11,040 bases of DNA from Sanchytrium tribonematis (GCA_018985235.1 JADGIG010000271.1:1-11040); one strand, 5' to 3'. Positions 1 through 8,331 are shown, counted from the first letter of the stretch. Notes: generated by a model not told the origin, from the sequence alone. Numbers and translations are program-made.

Positions 1-847
1 TCAAAGACAAAAACGAGTTAATTTCATCTGTGGTAAGTAACATCTTTCGACCATTTAAATCAGGTGTTACTGATTTATGAGATTCATATTGAATTTCAAC
101 AGATTCGATGTTAAATTCTGTGGATGACCAAAATTTACAGGCGTAACAGAGAACATTAAGAGTAGTGTGCGCTCTATGTAAATCAGTTGCTGTGCATTCT
201 ATGAATAAATCTTTCGTGATCTTAGGTTTTATCTTGCTTAAATCTCCATTCACCACTGGTGGTAAACTCAAAATTTTCGTGTCATCATAAATTAAAGGAA
301 ACTGCTCGTGCTTTGTTAGGAGTGGTACATATTTGCCAAAATGCTTATCATCTTTGTAATAATTTTCGACATCACTTCCATTTAAATTCTTAGTCTGATT
401 TAATGGAATAAAATTTATATCTTGCGGGTCCTTACAACTATAATACACTTTTTTACCAACAGTTGACAAATCATGTACACCGATAGCTACAAGAGTCCTA
501 TGTCTGCATACATTAAAATGCAATTTTTCTTGCAAATCTAACATGGCTTGGTAATTTTCCTCGGTCAAATTGATTCCTTTGATGACAGCACAAACAACAA
601 ATGGGCGTATATTATTTTTATCGACTTTCATAACAATTCCGGATGGTTTGGATACTTTAATATATTCAACTGGTTTGGGGTACCGATATTGTTGCAGACC
701 ATGAAATAATGATTTTTCGGTCAATAGATCATATCGATTAGCAGGGATATCAATTTTGTCACCTTCGTATTCTACACCATATTCAAAGCAGAGATTGTCA
801 AGGTCCGGTAGCTTGTTAAAAACATCACTAATTGGAAGACTCGGCAT
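1..847 (-). CDS. FRS1: Phenylalanine-tRNA ligase beta subunit, cytosolic type (N-terminal part, runs off the window)
   Basis: The minus strand has an uninterrupted 282-codon frame from the ATG at 845-847 to the window edge, with no stop. The protein matches the eukaryotic/archaeal PheRS beta chain (about 590 residues in yeast), so roughly half is visible. Recognisable stretches are the acidic N-terminal part with FEYGVEYEGDKIDIPANRYD (21-40), RPFVVCAVIKGI (81-92), LQEKLHFNVCRHRTLVAIGVHD (the latter around 105-126), INFIPLNQ (144-151), and KILSLPPVVNGD (191-202), which is typical of the B3/4 fold. The start of the B5 region (about 258 on) lies at the edge. Known role: with the alpha subunit it forms the heterotetramer that charges tRNA-Phe in the cytosol; the beta chain carries editing and tRNA-binding functions. 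No intron or frameshift is visible. The gene lies head-to-head with the AAMP/SQT1 gene at 33 bp. Identification is confident; only the C-terminal half is unseen. Confidence 0.93.
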   Translation of the reverse strand, partial: MPSLPISDVFNKLPDLDNLCFEYGVEYEGDKIDIPANRYDLLTEKSLFHGLQQYRYPKPVEYIKVSKPSGIVMKVDKNNIRPFVVCAVIKGINLTEENYQAMLDLQEKLHFNVCRHRTLVAIGVHDLSTVGKKVYYSCKDPQDINFIPLNQTKNLNGSDVENYYKDDKHFGKYVPLLTKHEQFPLIYDDTKILSLPPVVNGDLSKIKPKITKDLFIECTATDLHRAHTTLNVLCYACKFWSSTEFNIESVEIQYESHKSVTPDLNGRKMLLTTDEINSFLSL

Positions 848-880
848 CACGACAAGGAGAAAACACACAACAAATCAAGA
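848..880. promoter_or_regulatory. 33-bp divergent intergenic region between FRS1 and the AAMP/SQT1 gene
   Basis: Only 33 bp separate the two start codons. The plus strand here is almost free of T (one in 33) and consists of A, C and a few G, so the leader read toward AAMP/SQT1 is A/C-rich and the one toward FRS1 is T/G-rich. There is no TATA-like element. The space is too small for two separate promoters plus leaders, so transcription control must either be shared or reach into the neighbouring coding sequences. The role as a bidirectional promoter is inferred from geometry only. Confidence 0.55.
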
Positions 881-1969
881 ATGAATCAGATCAACGATGA
901 TATGGAAGTTGACGATGTCATTGTAGATATGAATCAACAAGGTGAGGAATTACCTGAATTTGAAGAAGGTAATGAGGAGTTTGCAGAAAATTTTTCCATT
1001 GGATCGATGCATCATGGAAAGGCTGTTTTTGCAGTTCATTATCATCAAGGTATCTTTTATTCAGGGGGAGAAGATGACAAAGTTGTTGCTTGGAAGGACG
1101 AGCAGATATGGGAAAGAACCTTTAATGACTCTGTTGTCGCAATTCAATCTTCTGGTACGGAAATGGACAGTCGAGTAGGTGTCGCCTCTATGGATGGTGA
1201 TATTGCGATAATAGAGAATAAAAATGGAATAATAAGGGAAATGTTTGCTTTGAGCGGTCCTTCAGAGATCGTCTGTCTATATATGAAGAAAAAAATTGTT
1301 GTCGCTGGTAGTCAAGATGGATTGATTTGGATTTGGAAGAATCAAGACGTTTTGAATGTTCTGAGTGGGCACTCTGCTTCTGTAACAGATGTTAAAGCAA
1401 TTAATAATACTCTGGTCAGTATAAGCGAAGATGGTAATATAATTACTTGGGATCCTATCCAAAATCAAATATTGTTTAAAATAGAATCTGCAGGTTACGC
1501 TCACGAAGTTCCCATTGTCAGTCTCTGCCTTTATAATGGCACTATAACTGGAGATGTGAGTGGAAAAATTTTGCTAAGCAATAATGGAAAGGTTTTGGAA
1601 ACTATTGGTCTTCATGACCAAAGTGTAGAGAGTATTTCAATTTCAAACAATATCGTTGTTTCTTCCGACGTTAGTGGCAAGGTTGTATTTTGGGATTATA
1701 ACACAAAAAGAGCTAGAAATCTAGCTCAGATTGAAAGCGTTGTGACTTGCACACAAGTTGAAGGTAATTTTGCCTATGTTGGCTGCCAAGATGGGAAAAT
1801 ATTGAAGTTTGATATACTTACTGGTGAAAATGTGTTTGTATATGAAGGCAATACTGAACAAATATTATGTTTATTAGTAATAGCGGATTATGTCATATCT
1901 GGAAGCGATGGGGATGGATCGTGTCTCGTTTTCTTTAAAGATCACAAAAAATACAATGAATTAGATTAG
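881..1969 (+). CDS. SQT1: AAMP/Sqt1-like WD40 protein, probable uL16 (Rpl10) ribosome-assembly chaperone
   Basis: A single-exon gene of 362 codons with an ATG start and TAG stop. Residues 1-37 are strongly acidic. The rest is a WD40 propeller with degenerate repeats ending in aromatic-Asp or similar: SGGEDDKVVAW (61-71), AGSQDGLIWIW (142-152), SGHSASVTDV with ISEDGNIITWD (162-191), DVSGKVVFWD (263-272) and a last blade, YEGNTEQILC...GSDGDGSCLVF (321-351). The acidic tail before the propeller, the GGEDDK...W first blade and the last blade resemble human AAMP and yeast Sqt1. Sqt1 binds nascent uL16 and escorts it to the 60S subunit. At 362 residues it is shorter than those relatives (about 430), with trimmed loops. 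It starts 33 bp from the divergent FRS1, and its last 9 bases overlap the end of the HECT gene on the other strand. WD40 assignment is certain; AAMP/Sqt1 orthology is likely but rests on motif recognition. Confidence 0.8.
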   Translation: MNQINDDMEVDDVIVDMNQQGEELPEFEEGNEEFAENFSIGSMHHGKAVFAVHYHQGIFYSGGEDDKVVAWKDEQIWERTFNDSVVAIQSSGTEMDSRVGVASMDGDIAIIENKNGIIREMFALSGPSEIVCLYMKKKIVVAGSQDGLIWIWKNQDVLNVLSGHSASVTDVKAINNTLVSISEDGNIITWDPIQNQILFKIESAGYAHEVPIVSLCLYNGTITGDVSGKILLSNNGKVLETIGLHDQSVESISISNNIVVSSDVSGKVVFWDYNTKRARNLAQIESVVTCTQVEGNFAYVGCQDGKILKFDILTGENVFVYEGNTEQILCLLVIADYVISGSDGDGSCLVFFKDHKKYNELD

Positions 1970-4883
1970 CCCAAATCCCTGTGCATTTTCAATGGCTGTT
2001 AAAAGCCTTTCTTTCAATTTTTCTGGTGAATCGTATTCTGGTAACAATAACCTGCCAAAACATGTCAATGCTGTTGGCAATCGATCCGAGTTTCTTCCGT
2101 TTTGTTGCACCACAAATGTTAGCGCGCTGAAGCCCTTAAGTGGGATTCTGTCACTTGCTGTAACAAAAATCATTAACTTCTTTTTCTCTACATCACTAAA
2201 GTCGTGCAATATTTTCCAAAACTCACTAAATTAATGTGGAATACTTGATGTAAGAAGATTCGGAGGAGTAACCTTCATATTTGGTCCACTTTTCGAGTTG
2301 ATCGAAATCTAATGCGACAGCTCCACTTAAAATCTTTTCCAACTCAACTCCACGAAAATCCTTTAGAATTTGACCGCAAGTGGACCAAAATCCAAAACTG
2401 AAGTAGTCGAACTGCTTTTTTATATTAACGTTGAGCTTGTGGTTTATCAACAATTCAACATACTCCTCCTTATTTTCATTGTTTACGGATATTGTAGATC
2501 CATCATCGGTCAATTCATAAATGTCTTTTTCCCCATACGAATCATAGGTAATGTCAAAATTTAGGCAAAATGTATTCTCAACATTACCTTCAAATTGCTT
2601 CAATTCAAATAGACCTCTACCTATTTCTGGAAAAGTGGCACAGAAATCTGCGAAATTCAAATTTTCTCCTGCCAACTTTTTGAAAAGCGTAGTTGGAAAA
2701 TGCAAGTCAAGTATTATGCCATTATATGAAGCGAGTCCAATGATCATCCCAAAAACCTCAAATAGTTCAAAGTCTTGGGAGTCATGTCTAATCCAAGCCA
2801 TTCTTTCTCTTTCTTCATAATAAAATAGACCACGGTCAACGTCCATAATCTCAGAAACAAATGTTAAAAAGAATTCTTTTTGAACTCCGCCTTGGTCAAG
2901 TCCTTCTTCACCGTCAGTAAATCTAACTCTCAATGGCTTTTTGCAATTTTTCTCGATGTACGATTTGTAGTTAACTACATCTTCCAGAATATACTCTCTT
3001 CTTATTTCAAGTAGACAATAAGGATTGCTGACTTTGGCAAGTAATTTGTCCAGTTCATGCGTAGTGATGGACTCTTGCAGAATTTTTGACGTATGAACCA
3101 CCATGGCATGATTGACACACGCATCTTCATATTCTTTAGACATAATTGAAAGAGATTGAATTTGCAAAATGCTTGTTTTTGCTATACAGTTGAAAAGATA
3201 CAAATGCTTCATAATTGCAGATTTGCCTCTCTTATATAACTTGAATTCTCTCTTGAAATCGACTATATTGCTTAAAGAATCGTTATAAAATATTTCCAAA
3301 TCCATTCCTTCTTTGTACTTACATAAAACATATAAATCATGAACAAAAGTAAGTGCTTTTTGTTCAGCTGATTTTCCTATAGATTCATTAGAACTATTAG
3401 AATATTTGTCATCATCACTGATGTCACCCTTATTTTCTAAAGAAATGGAGTAGTTCTTGAAGATAAAATAATGACATGCATCAATAACTTTTATAAGATG
3501 GGATGGATGCTTCATAATATTTTTCATCAAGAGCTGTTTTTGATCAAATCCTAAGTTGCTATACGCCTTAAAAAGCTTGTAAGTAAGATTTGTTTCTATT
3601 CGAATTTCAGGGTATATTGAAGCAATGTAGCAAATCATCCAGGAAAGCGGATGACGGACATAACTTCGAGTTTTCAGCTGAGACAGCAAAAATGAGATAC
3701 TATCAGCTAAAGTCTGTTGTATCATTGGCTGCCCTACCATATCAGTCAAAATATGATAGCACCGTAGTAATTCTTCATAATTGAACGCATCGGAATTGGG
3801 AGATTTACGGAATGAGTGTAGCATAATTAGAGGATCCCCGAACATGTAGTGTACCGTTTTTGATAATAAAGTCCGCTCTTGAAGTCCCTCCGGATCTATT
3901 TTAGATTTGCTAAATTTTCTAGAGGGAAGCTTTTCCTCTTGTTGCGGAACATCATCGTAGCTGCTAGATCTTTTTGCCGACTGTTTCCGTGCATATAGTC
4001 TTTTAAAAACATTTGGTTCATTATTTACAACCATTGTTTTGCTTAGCGTGTCAACCATTTTTTGTAAAATAATTGAGTCAAACTTGACGGGCTTATCTGT
4101 GGTAAACTTTCTAATGAATTCTTCAACAGATTCTAAGTTTCTGAATGACATAACTTGCGCATTTGTACCAGAACTCAATGATCTTCTCCTTGGGTAAGGG
4201 TCACTGTTGGTATGTACTTGGCTGGATAAATTTTCTAAGGAATGCCCGTTGGTACTTAATTGTGGATGAGAATGATAGGATGCGGATGAACCTGTAGAAA
4301 GGGAATAATCACTAGATGATAGATCCTGAGTCAACGACCTATCGCTTTTGTATGAGTAATAGGAGTTTTGAGAAGAATACTCACTAGAAAATTGTACAGA
4401 ATCATTATTATCTGAGTCTGGAGAGGGTATGCGAATTGATGTCGGATTTACGTCAGCCTGATTTTTTGCTTGGTTTATCTTTTCTAAGAGTCCTTCTGAA
4501 AAGTGCGACTTGAGCAAATGATCACTAGGGTTTTTCTTGATCTTGCCAAGTACAGACGGCATTCTCATTGGAGGTGCTTGCGTGTTCAAGCCCAATTCAA
4601 ATAATGAAGTGTTTAAGCACGATGATAAAATTTGATCGAGTTTAACTGCTGTTGTATCTGGTAAAAGTAGAGTTGTAGATAATTCTGGAATGTCCGGTAT
4701 CTTTTGGGGAAGCCTAGGACATACATATTGTTTACCGACGCGTCCTGCTATAGAATGAGCTAATACTAAGGCTACGTCTTTTGGAACTTCTGGGAAAGAT
4801 GCATTGGATCTACAAAATTTAATATCACAATTCGTATGACAACCCTCTACAATCTGGTAGAAATATTTTTTAATCAAATCCAT
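1961..4883 (-). CDS. HECT-type E3 ubiquitin ligase with N-terminal AZUL zinc domain (UBE3A-like), two exons
   Basis: Exon 1 is 4883-2245 and exon 2 is 2225-1961; removing the 19-nt intron 2226-2244 gives 967 residues. Residues 1-60 form an AZUL-type zinc domain (YQIVEGCHTNCDIKFC, with C15, C19, C24 and probably C55), as in UBE3A. Residues about 120-330 are Ser-rich and probably disordered. The HECT domain runs from about 620 to 967: RFTDGEEGLDQGGVQKEFF in the N-lobe, then after the splice INEFWKILHDFSDVEKK, TASDRIP (902-908), and LPTALTCF with the catalytic Cys near 935, ending in GFGLI as HECT C-termini do. It would accept ubiquitin from an E2 on that Cys and pass it to substrates. Without splicing the protein stops after residue 885 and lacks the catalytic Cys. 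The ATG at 4881-4883 is directly followed by the AZUL helix, which supports this start. The stop overlaps the convergent AAMP/SQT1 gene. The family call is certain; choosing UBE3A over fungal Hul4 as nearest relative is less so. Confidence 0.92.
2226..2244 (-). other. 19-nt spliceosomal intron in the HECT E3 gene
   Basis: On the minus strand the sequence is GTATTCCACATTAATTTAG. It has GT-AG ends and a candidate branch point TTAAT with A at position 14. It splits codon 880 (phase 2, AA|T). Removing it joins SSYI to NEFWKILHDF, and the EFW motif is what the UBE3A-type HECT C-lobe has at this place. If retained, the acceptor's own TAG becomes an in-frame stop. Confidence 0.88.
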
Positions 4884-4949
4884 TCAATAAATGGCTTGAC
4901 TTTTCATTTAAACGTAGCAAAAAATATTTATTTTTCCGAGTCACATTAT

Positions 4950-4985
4950 TAATGCAAATTGTCTAACAAGTGCTTGCTTGCATTA
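4950..4985. repeat. 8-bp perfect inverted repeat with 20-nt spacer
   Basis: TAATGCAA at 4950-4957 is exactly reverse-complementary to TTGCATTA at 4978-4985. The spacer contains a smaller TTGT-CTA-ACAA hairpin. It lies about 67 bp upstream of the HECT ATG. It could be a dimeric regulator site or a leader hairpin for the HECT mRNA. In an A+T-rich region an 8-bp stem can also arise by chance. Confidence 0.35.
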
Positions 4986-5122
4986 CCGGAGCTGAAGTAG
5001 CATAATAAAACGTGTTTTCAAGTGACCGGTTGTAATTATTCATTGCTTGACTTAAGGATTGTCCGAAATTTTTTAGAAATTACCAGTAAATTTGGTATTA
5101 TTATCTATTAATTATAAGAAGC

Positions 5123-5220
5123 GAATTTCTGAAAGTCATGTTTGCAATAGTAAAGTGTTTGTCCAAAACTCCAATTTTCTGAGAAATAGTGGCTTGGTCA
5201 GAATTTCTGAGTCTCATGTT
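5123..5220 (+). repeat. Imperfect 20-bp direct repeat around two successive ATGs
   Basis: GAATTTCTGAAAGTCATGTT at 5123-5142 and GAATTTCTGAGTCTCATGTT at 5201-5220 differ only in the three bases between the shared GAATTTCTGA and TCATGTT. Each copy contains an ATG. The copies are 78 bp apart, so both ATGs are in the same frame. The first opens a 14-codon ORF; the second is the proposed start of the secreted protein. Confidence 0.6.
5138..5182 (+). other. Upstream ORF of 14 codons before the secreted-protein gene
   Basis: The ATG at 5138-5140 opens MFAIVKCLSKTPIF followed by TGA at 5180-5182, in the same frame as the downstream gene and ending 33 bp before its ATG. The peptide starts like a signal peptide. 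It may be a regulatory uORF, the remnant of an older start, or the true first exon if an intron not recognised here removes the TGA. Whether it lies in the transcript is unknown. Confidence 0.4.
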
Positions 5221-6335
5221 ATTCAATTTTGTTGCTAGAGCATGTACCAACACGTATTTTCAGAGTGATTTGACAATTGCAAATGTCACCAATTGGTTTT
5301 CTAACAGTAGCACGGAATATTCGATTGATAGCATCACTCCAGCAATTTCCATAGAATCAACAAGTGATAGACCACATGGTTCACTGCTATATAACTTTAA
5401 AAATGCTATTACTATCAATAGTGCTGATGTTTGGATTACATTTGAAGCCAGAATCAACGACAATGGAAATAATACCATTCCAAATTTTGATATTGAGTTT
5501 CAATTGAAAAACAATGGCAATCCGGTTTCTGTCGCAGCTTCTACTGTAAATTCTTTAGGATATAGTAATATAACTTATGGAGAATGGAAGAAATTCTATA
5601 TCAGCTCTGAGGATCTTGGCAGATGGACCTCAATCAGTGGAATCAAATTTAAGAATATCGATGTTTCCATCTTATTGATCAAAAATATTATGATTCAATC
5701 TGCTGATTGTGAAAGCGGTGATAAAATATTGGTGCTCAGCGACTTCAGACAATCCAACTACATTGCTGCTAAGAAGACGTATATTAACACAGACATCATT
5801 CCCGGAACATCATACACAATGGGCCCATCAGGAATCTCTTTTAAAAAAGTGACTGCAGATGCAACTGATGCTACCGTCAACTTCAGAATTAATCCGCAGT
5901 GCAATTTGAAGTATACTGGAATCAGTTTTATTGGTAAATCTAACTTACATAGCATACAGCGATGAGTCAACTTCCTCATTCAAAGTTGGGTTTGGTTATG
6001 CTCAAAGCATCAACCAATGCTTTTTTGGTAGCACGCTAACTTACTCGTTTCCAGATGAAGATACAATTACAATCACAAGTATTCCGGACACTTACACCAT
6101 CAATTTTCCAGAAGATATGGCTGGACAAATTCGAAGCAATATTATGGAATTAGTTTTTAGACAAAGCACGACAAGCAGTATTCATATCTCTCATGTGGTT
6201 TTACACACAAGTCAACTTGCAGTTAAAAATTCACCTGCTAAAAATGTCGTCCCAGTCGGTTCTTTACCAGGTGCAGCAGGAGAACTTTCCAACATTTGTT
6301 TCTTATTAGCTGCTTTGTGTATGATTGTACAATAA
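5216..6335 (+). CDS. Secreted, probably GPI-anchored, beta-rich surface protein of unknown function, two exons
   Basis: Exons 5216-5933 and 5953-6335, joined after removing a 19-nt intron, encode 366 residues. The N-terminus MLFNFVARAC is a short, weak signal-peptide candidate. Two beta-rich halves follow (about 12-165 and 170-325). The first contains YGEWKKFYISSEDL and SGIKFKNIDVSILLIKNIMI, a pattern typical of jelly-roll carbohydrate-binding-like modules; the second begins ILVLSDF. There are several N-glycosylation sequons (N23, N30, N85, N118). The C-terminus has PGAAGE (345-350) followed by about 15 hydrophobic residues ending at the stop, as in a GPI-attachment signal with an omega site near 346-349. 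No family is recognised; a sugar-binding or wall-associated role is only a guess. Without splicing it would stop after residue 249, losing the second half and the anchor. The start is uncertain: 5216 is the only in-frame ATG after the last upstream stop, but an upstream exon remains possible. The gene is convergent with SEY1 at 21 bp. Confidence 0.75.
5934..5952 (+). other. 19-nt spliceosomal intron in the secreted-protein gene
   Basis: The sequence is GTAAATCTAACTTACATAG. It has GT-AG ends; A14 is in CTTAC, and a second possible branch site, CTAAC, lies just before it. It interrupts a codon in phase 1 (G|CA, Ala240). Removal joins TGISFI to AYSDESTSS and opens the second half through to the hydrophobic C-terminus. 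If retained, translation stops at TGA about ten codons after the donor. Confidence 0.85.
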
Positions 6336-6361
6336 ATAAAAGAATATTATTAGCATTTATT
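6331..6361. terminator. Back-to-back polyadenylation signals embedding both stop codons
   Basis: On the plus strand AATAAA at 6331-6336 contains the TAA stop (6333-6335) of the secreted-protein gene, and a second AATAAA follows at 6335-6340. On the minus strand AATAAA (6361-6356) contains the TAA stop (6359-6357) of SEY1. Only 21 bp of A+T-rich sequence lies between the stops. Cleavage 10-30 nt past these hexamers would fall inside the opposite gene's coding region. The hexamers are seen; their use is inferred. Confidence 0.55.
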
Positions 6362-8331
6362 CGGATTTTTCCTTACTTGGTGAGGTGCGATTGTCAATCT
6401 GTTCTTTAGCTTTTTCAACTACCATTTTGAAGACATTTTCGGCCATTTGTTGGACAACTCCTACCATTCCCATTTGGATTATAACTAGTGCTACTAATCC
6501 AGTAAGACTAGCTAAAATTAAGTAAATTGGATTTCCTAAAATAATCCATAACTCGTTCCATCCTAAAAGAAGCAAAACGCCATAAACCCACTTGGGAACA
6601 CGCTCATTTGATAAAATTATTCTGCGCTGTTGCTCGACGTAAAATACTTCCAAATCGGACTTCAACGTGGACAAATGTGGCTTTGACAGATTCGGCAATT
6701 CAACTTTATAATGACTTGGCAATTTTGTGCTGTTGATCTTTTCTATAGTTTCAGTAATACTTTGCCATGTATTATTGAACTGCATACCGAGCTCTGCTTC
6801 GTTTGCATATAATCTTGGAATTCCATTTAAAAGATTCATTTTGTCTTTCATGGTTGATTTAAGATATTGAAGAACTCGTGTTTCTGTAAAGTACTCTTTG
6901 TTCATCGAAAATGTTTTTGACTTGAGGAACTCTACAATTTCTGATTCGTTCAACTTGTATTCAAATGGCTCATCCGATTCTATGTTAATATTAGTTACCC
7001 AATGTAGTTTTAAATGATGCTAAAGCCTTTTCATATTTTTCTTCAAATGATTTCAAAATATCATCACTATTCAAAATGGTTCTCCAATCCATGTCATAAG
7101 AGTGCACCAACAAATCATATTGAATTTCATGGCAACATTGTTTAACTGAAAGGTCAATATTGTCTTTCACAGCTTTACATGGAATTGACTTCATCTTGAT
7201 CCAAGCTGATTCCCATGATTTCAAAATCGAATTAATACTGCTACACATAGCTTTGTAATCAGAAGAATCGCAATTCTTAATGATTGAAACAATCCATTTT
7301 TTGGCAGAAACAAAATCTAATATACTTTGATGAATTTCATGATGGGTCTTTTCAAATATAGGTGCTGTGATTTTACTTGAGATCCTTTCCGTATGTTTGA
7401 CCATGACATTGACATATTCAGAAATTTTGCCATCCATTTCACTTATCATAGCAAAAGAATCCTCTATTTTTCCAGATTTGACCTCGAATGAATGCTCAGA
7501 CATCCATTTCTTGATACTCTCTAGACATTGGTCTGCGTGCTTTTCTACCCGGTATTTTGTGATTAGTTCCATTTGTGTTGGAACATTCAATTCTTGGTTC
7601 GAAATAATTAATTTCCAAATTCTGGACATGTACTCGTTCAGTGCGTCTGGATGAACGTGATTGTTATTCTGAATGGACATTATATTGTTTTTCAATGTTG
7701 CAACAGATGCACTAAACGCATCTTTTTGTAGCTTAAAATGTGGGCAAGCATGAATGGTTAATTCGAAATACTTGGAAAGATCTTCAGCGGTCAAAGTTGA
7801 CCAAATTTTTATAATGTCTTGTGTCAAAATCTCAAGTAGTTCAGAAACTGGAGTGGTGTCTGAATAGTCACGAACCACAAATAATAAAGTTTTTTTATGA
7901 ACTTCCTCTGATTTGCTAATAAAAATCTCATGGTAAATTTCTAGGACCATTCTCATTAATCCCATATTTGCCCCATGATAGAGACCTACTGCGTTTTCAA
8001 ATACATTAAAAAGCAAAACATCAGATACGGATAACGCAAACAGCATTAAACATCTTTCATGATGTTGCTGGTCACCGTGTTCTCGTCCATCGCTACCTTC
8101 AACGTCACAAACAATTACTTGTCTACTGTCAGAATGATACGAAGATGCAACAATTCCTCTCGTAGTCTGTTGTCGAGAACTTTGCATAACAGAAAAGTTA
8201 AGATTAAATAATTCGTTTAGTAAGGTAGACTTACCGCTACTTTGACTTCCGACAATTGACAGAAGTGTATATGGCTTGTTCTTGATCTCAGCATTTTTAA
8301 AAACTTGATTCTCGTCAATAAGCTGGGACAT
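6357..8331 (-). CDS. SEY1: Sey1/RHD3-family dynamin-like GTPase for ER membrane fusion, two exons
   Basis: Exon 1 is 8331-6999 and exon 2 is 6979-6357; removing the 19-nt intron 6980-6998 gives 651 residues. GTPase motifs in order are G1 GSQSSGKST (28-36), the G2 region QTTRG (55-59), G3 DVEGSDGRE (76-84) and G4 RD (154-155), with GLYHGANMG between them as in Sey1/RHD3 proteins. A helical middle part follows, then VPKWVYG...LGWNEL and a hydrophobic hairpin (about 574-615), then a short amphipathic tail ending in a charged stretch. This is the layout of the atlastin-like ER fusogens: the GTPase and helical domains face the cytosol, and the hairpin and tail anchor and destabilise the membrane. 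It is shorter than yeast Sey1 (about 776), mainly in the helical part. The ATG at 8329-8331 precedes SQLIDENQVF, matching the usual Sey1 beginning; a longer frame upstream has only GTG. Without splicing it ends two codons past the donor and loses the membrane anchor. Confidence 0.93.
6980..6998 (-). other. 19-nt spliceosomal intron in SEY1
   Basis: On the minus strand the sequence is GTAACTAATATTAACATAG. It has GT-AG ends and a branch-point-like TTAAC with A at position 14; an ACTAAT also occurs nearer the donor. Phase 1 (G|AA, Glu445). Removal joins FKTTL to ESDEPFEYKLNESEIVEF and connects the GTPase half to the membrane-anchor half. If retained, the codons GGT AAC TAA stop translation inside the intron. 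Confidence 0.9.

Larger units (their letters stand above)
4884..5215. promoter_or_regulatory. Divergent upstream region between the HECT gene and the secreted-protein gene
   Basis: These 332 bp form the only intergenic stretch above 100 bp in the window and lie between two outward-facing genes, so they probably hold both promoters. The region is A+T-rich, with runs such as AAAAAATATTTATTTTT near 4918-4935. It contains an inverted repeat (4950/4985), a duplicated start-codon context (5123/5201) and a 14-codon upstream ORF (5138-5182). No tRNA B-box, CRISPR-like array or mobile-element end was seen. The promoter role is inferred from position. Confidence 0.5.

Noticed and set aside
2226-2250. 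Alternative 19-nt removal in the HECT gene giving KYFWK instead of NEFWK
   Set aside because: It restores the frame too, but lacks GT-AG ends. The GT-AG choice gives the EFW found in UBE3A-type HECT domains.
5161-5211. 51-nt GT-AG intron fusing the uORF to the secreted protein
   Set aside because: It would make a better signal peptide, but its donor GTCC and lack of the shared branch motif do not match the other four introns. Kept only as a possibility.
5189-5215. Secreted-protein start at 5189
   Set aside because: The codon is GTG, not a normal eukaryotic start; ATG at 5216 is in the same frame.
4884-5215. tRNA or other structured RNA gene in the large intergenic region
   Set aside because: No A/B-box pair, cloverleaf or recognisable snRNA motif could be found by reading either strand.
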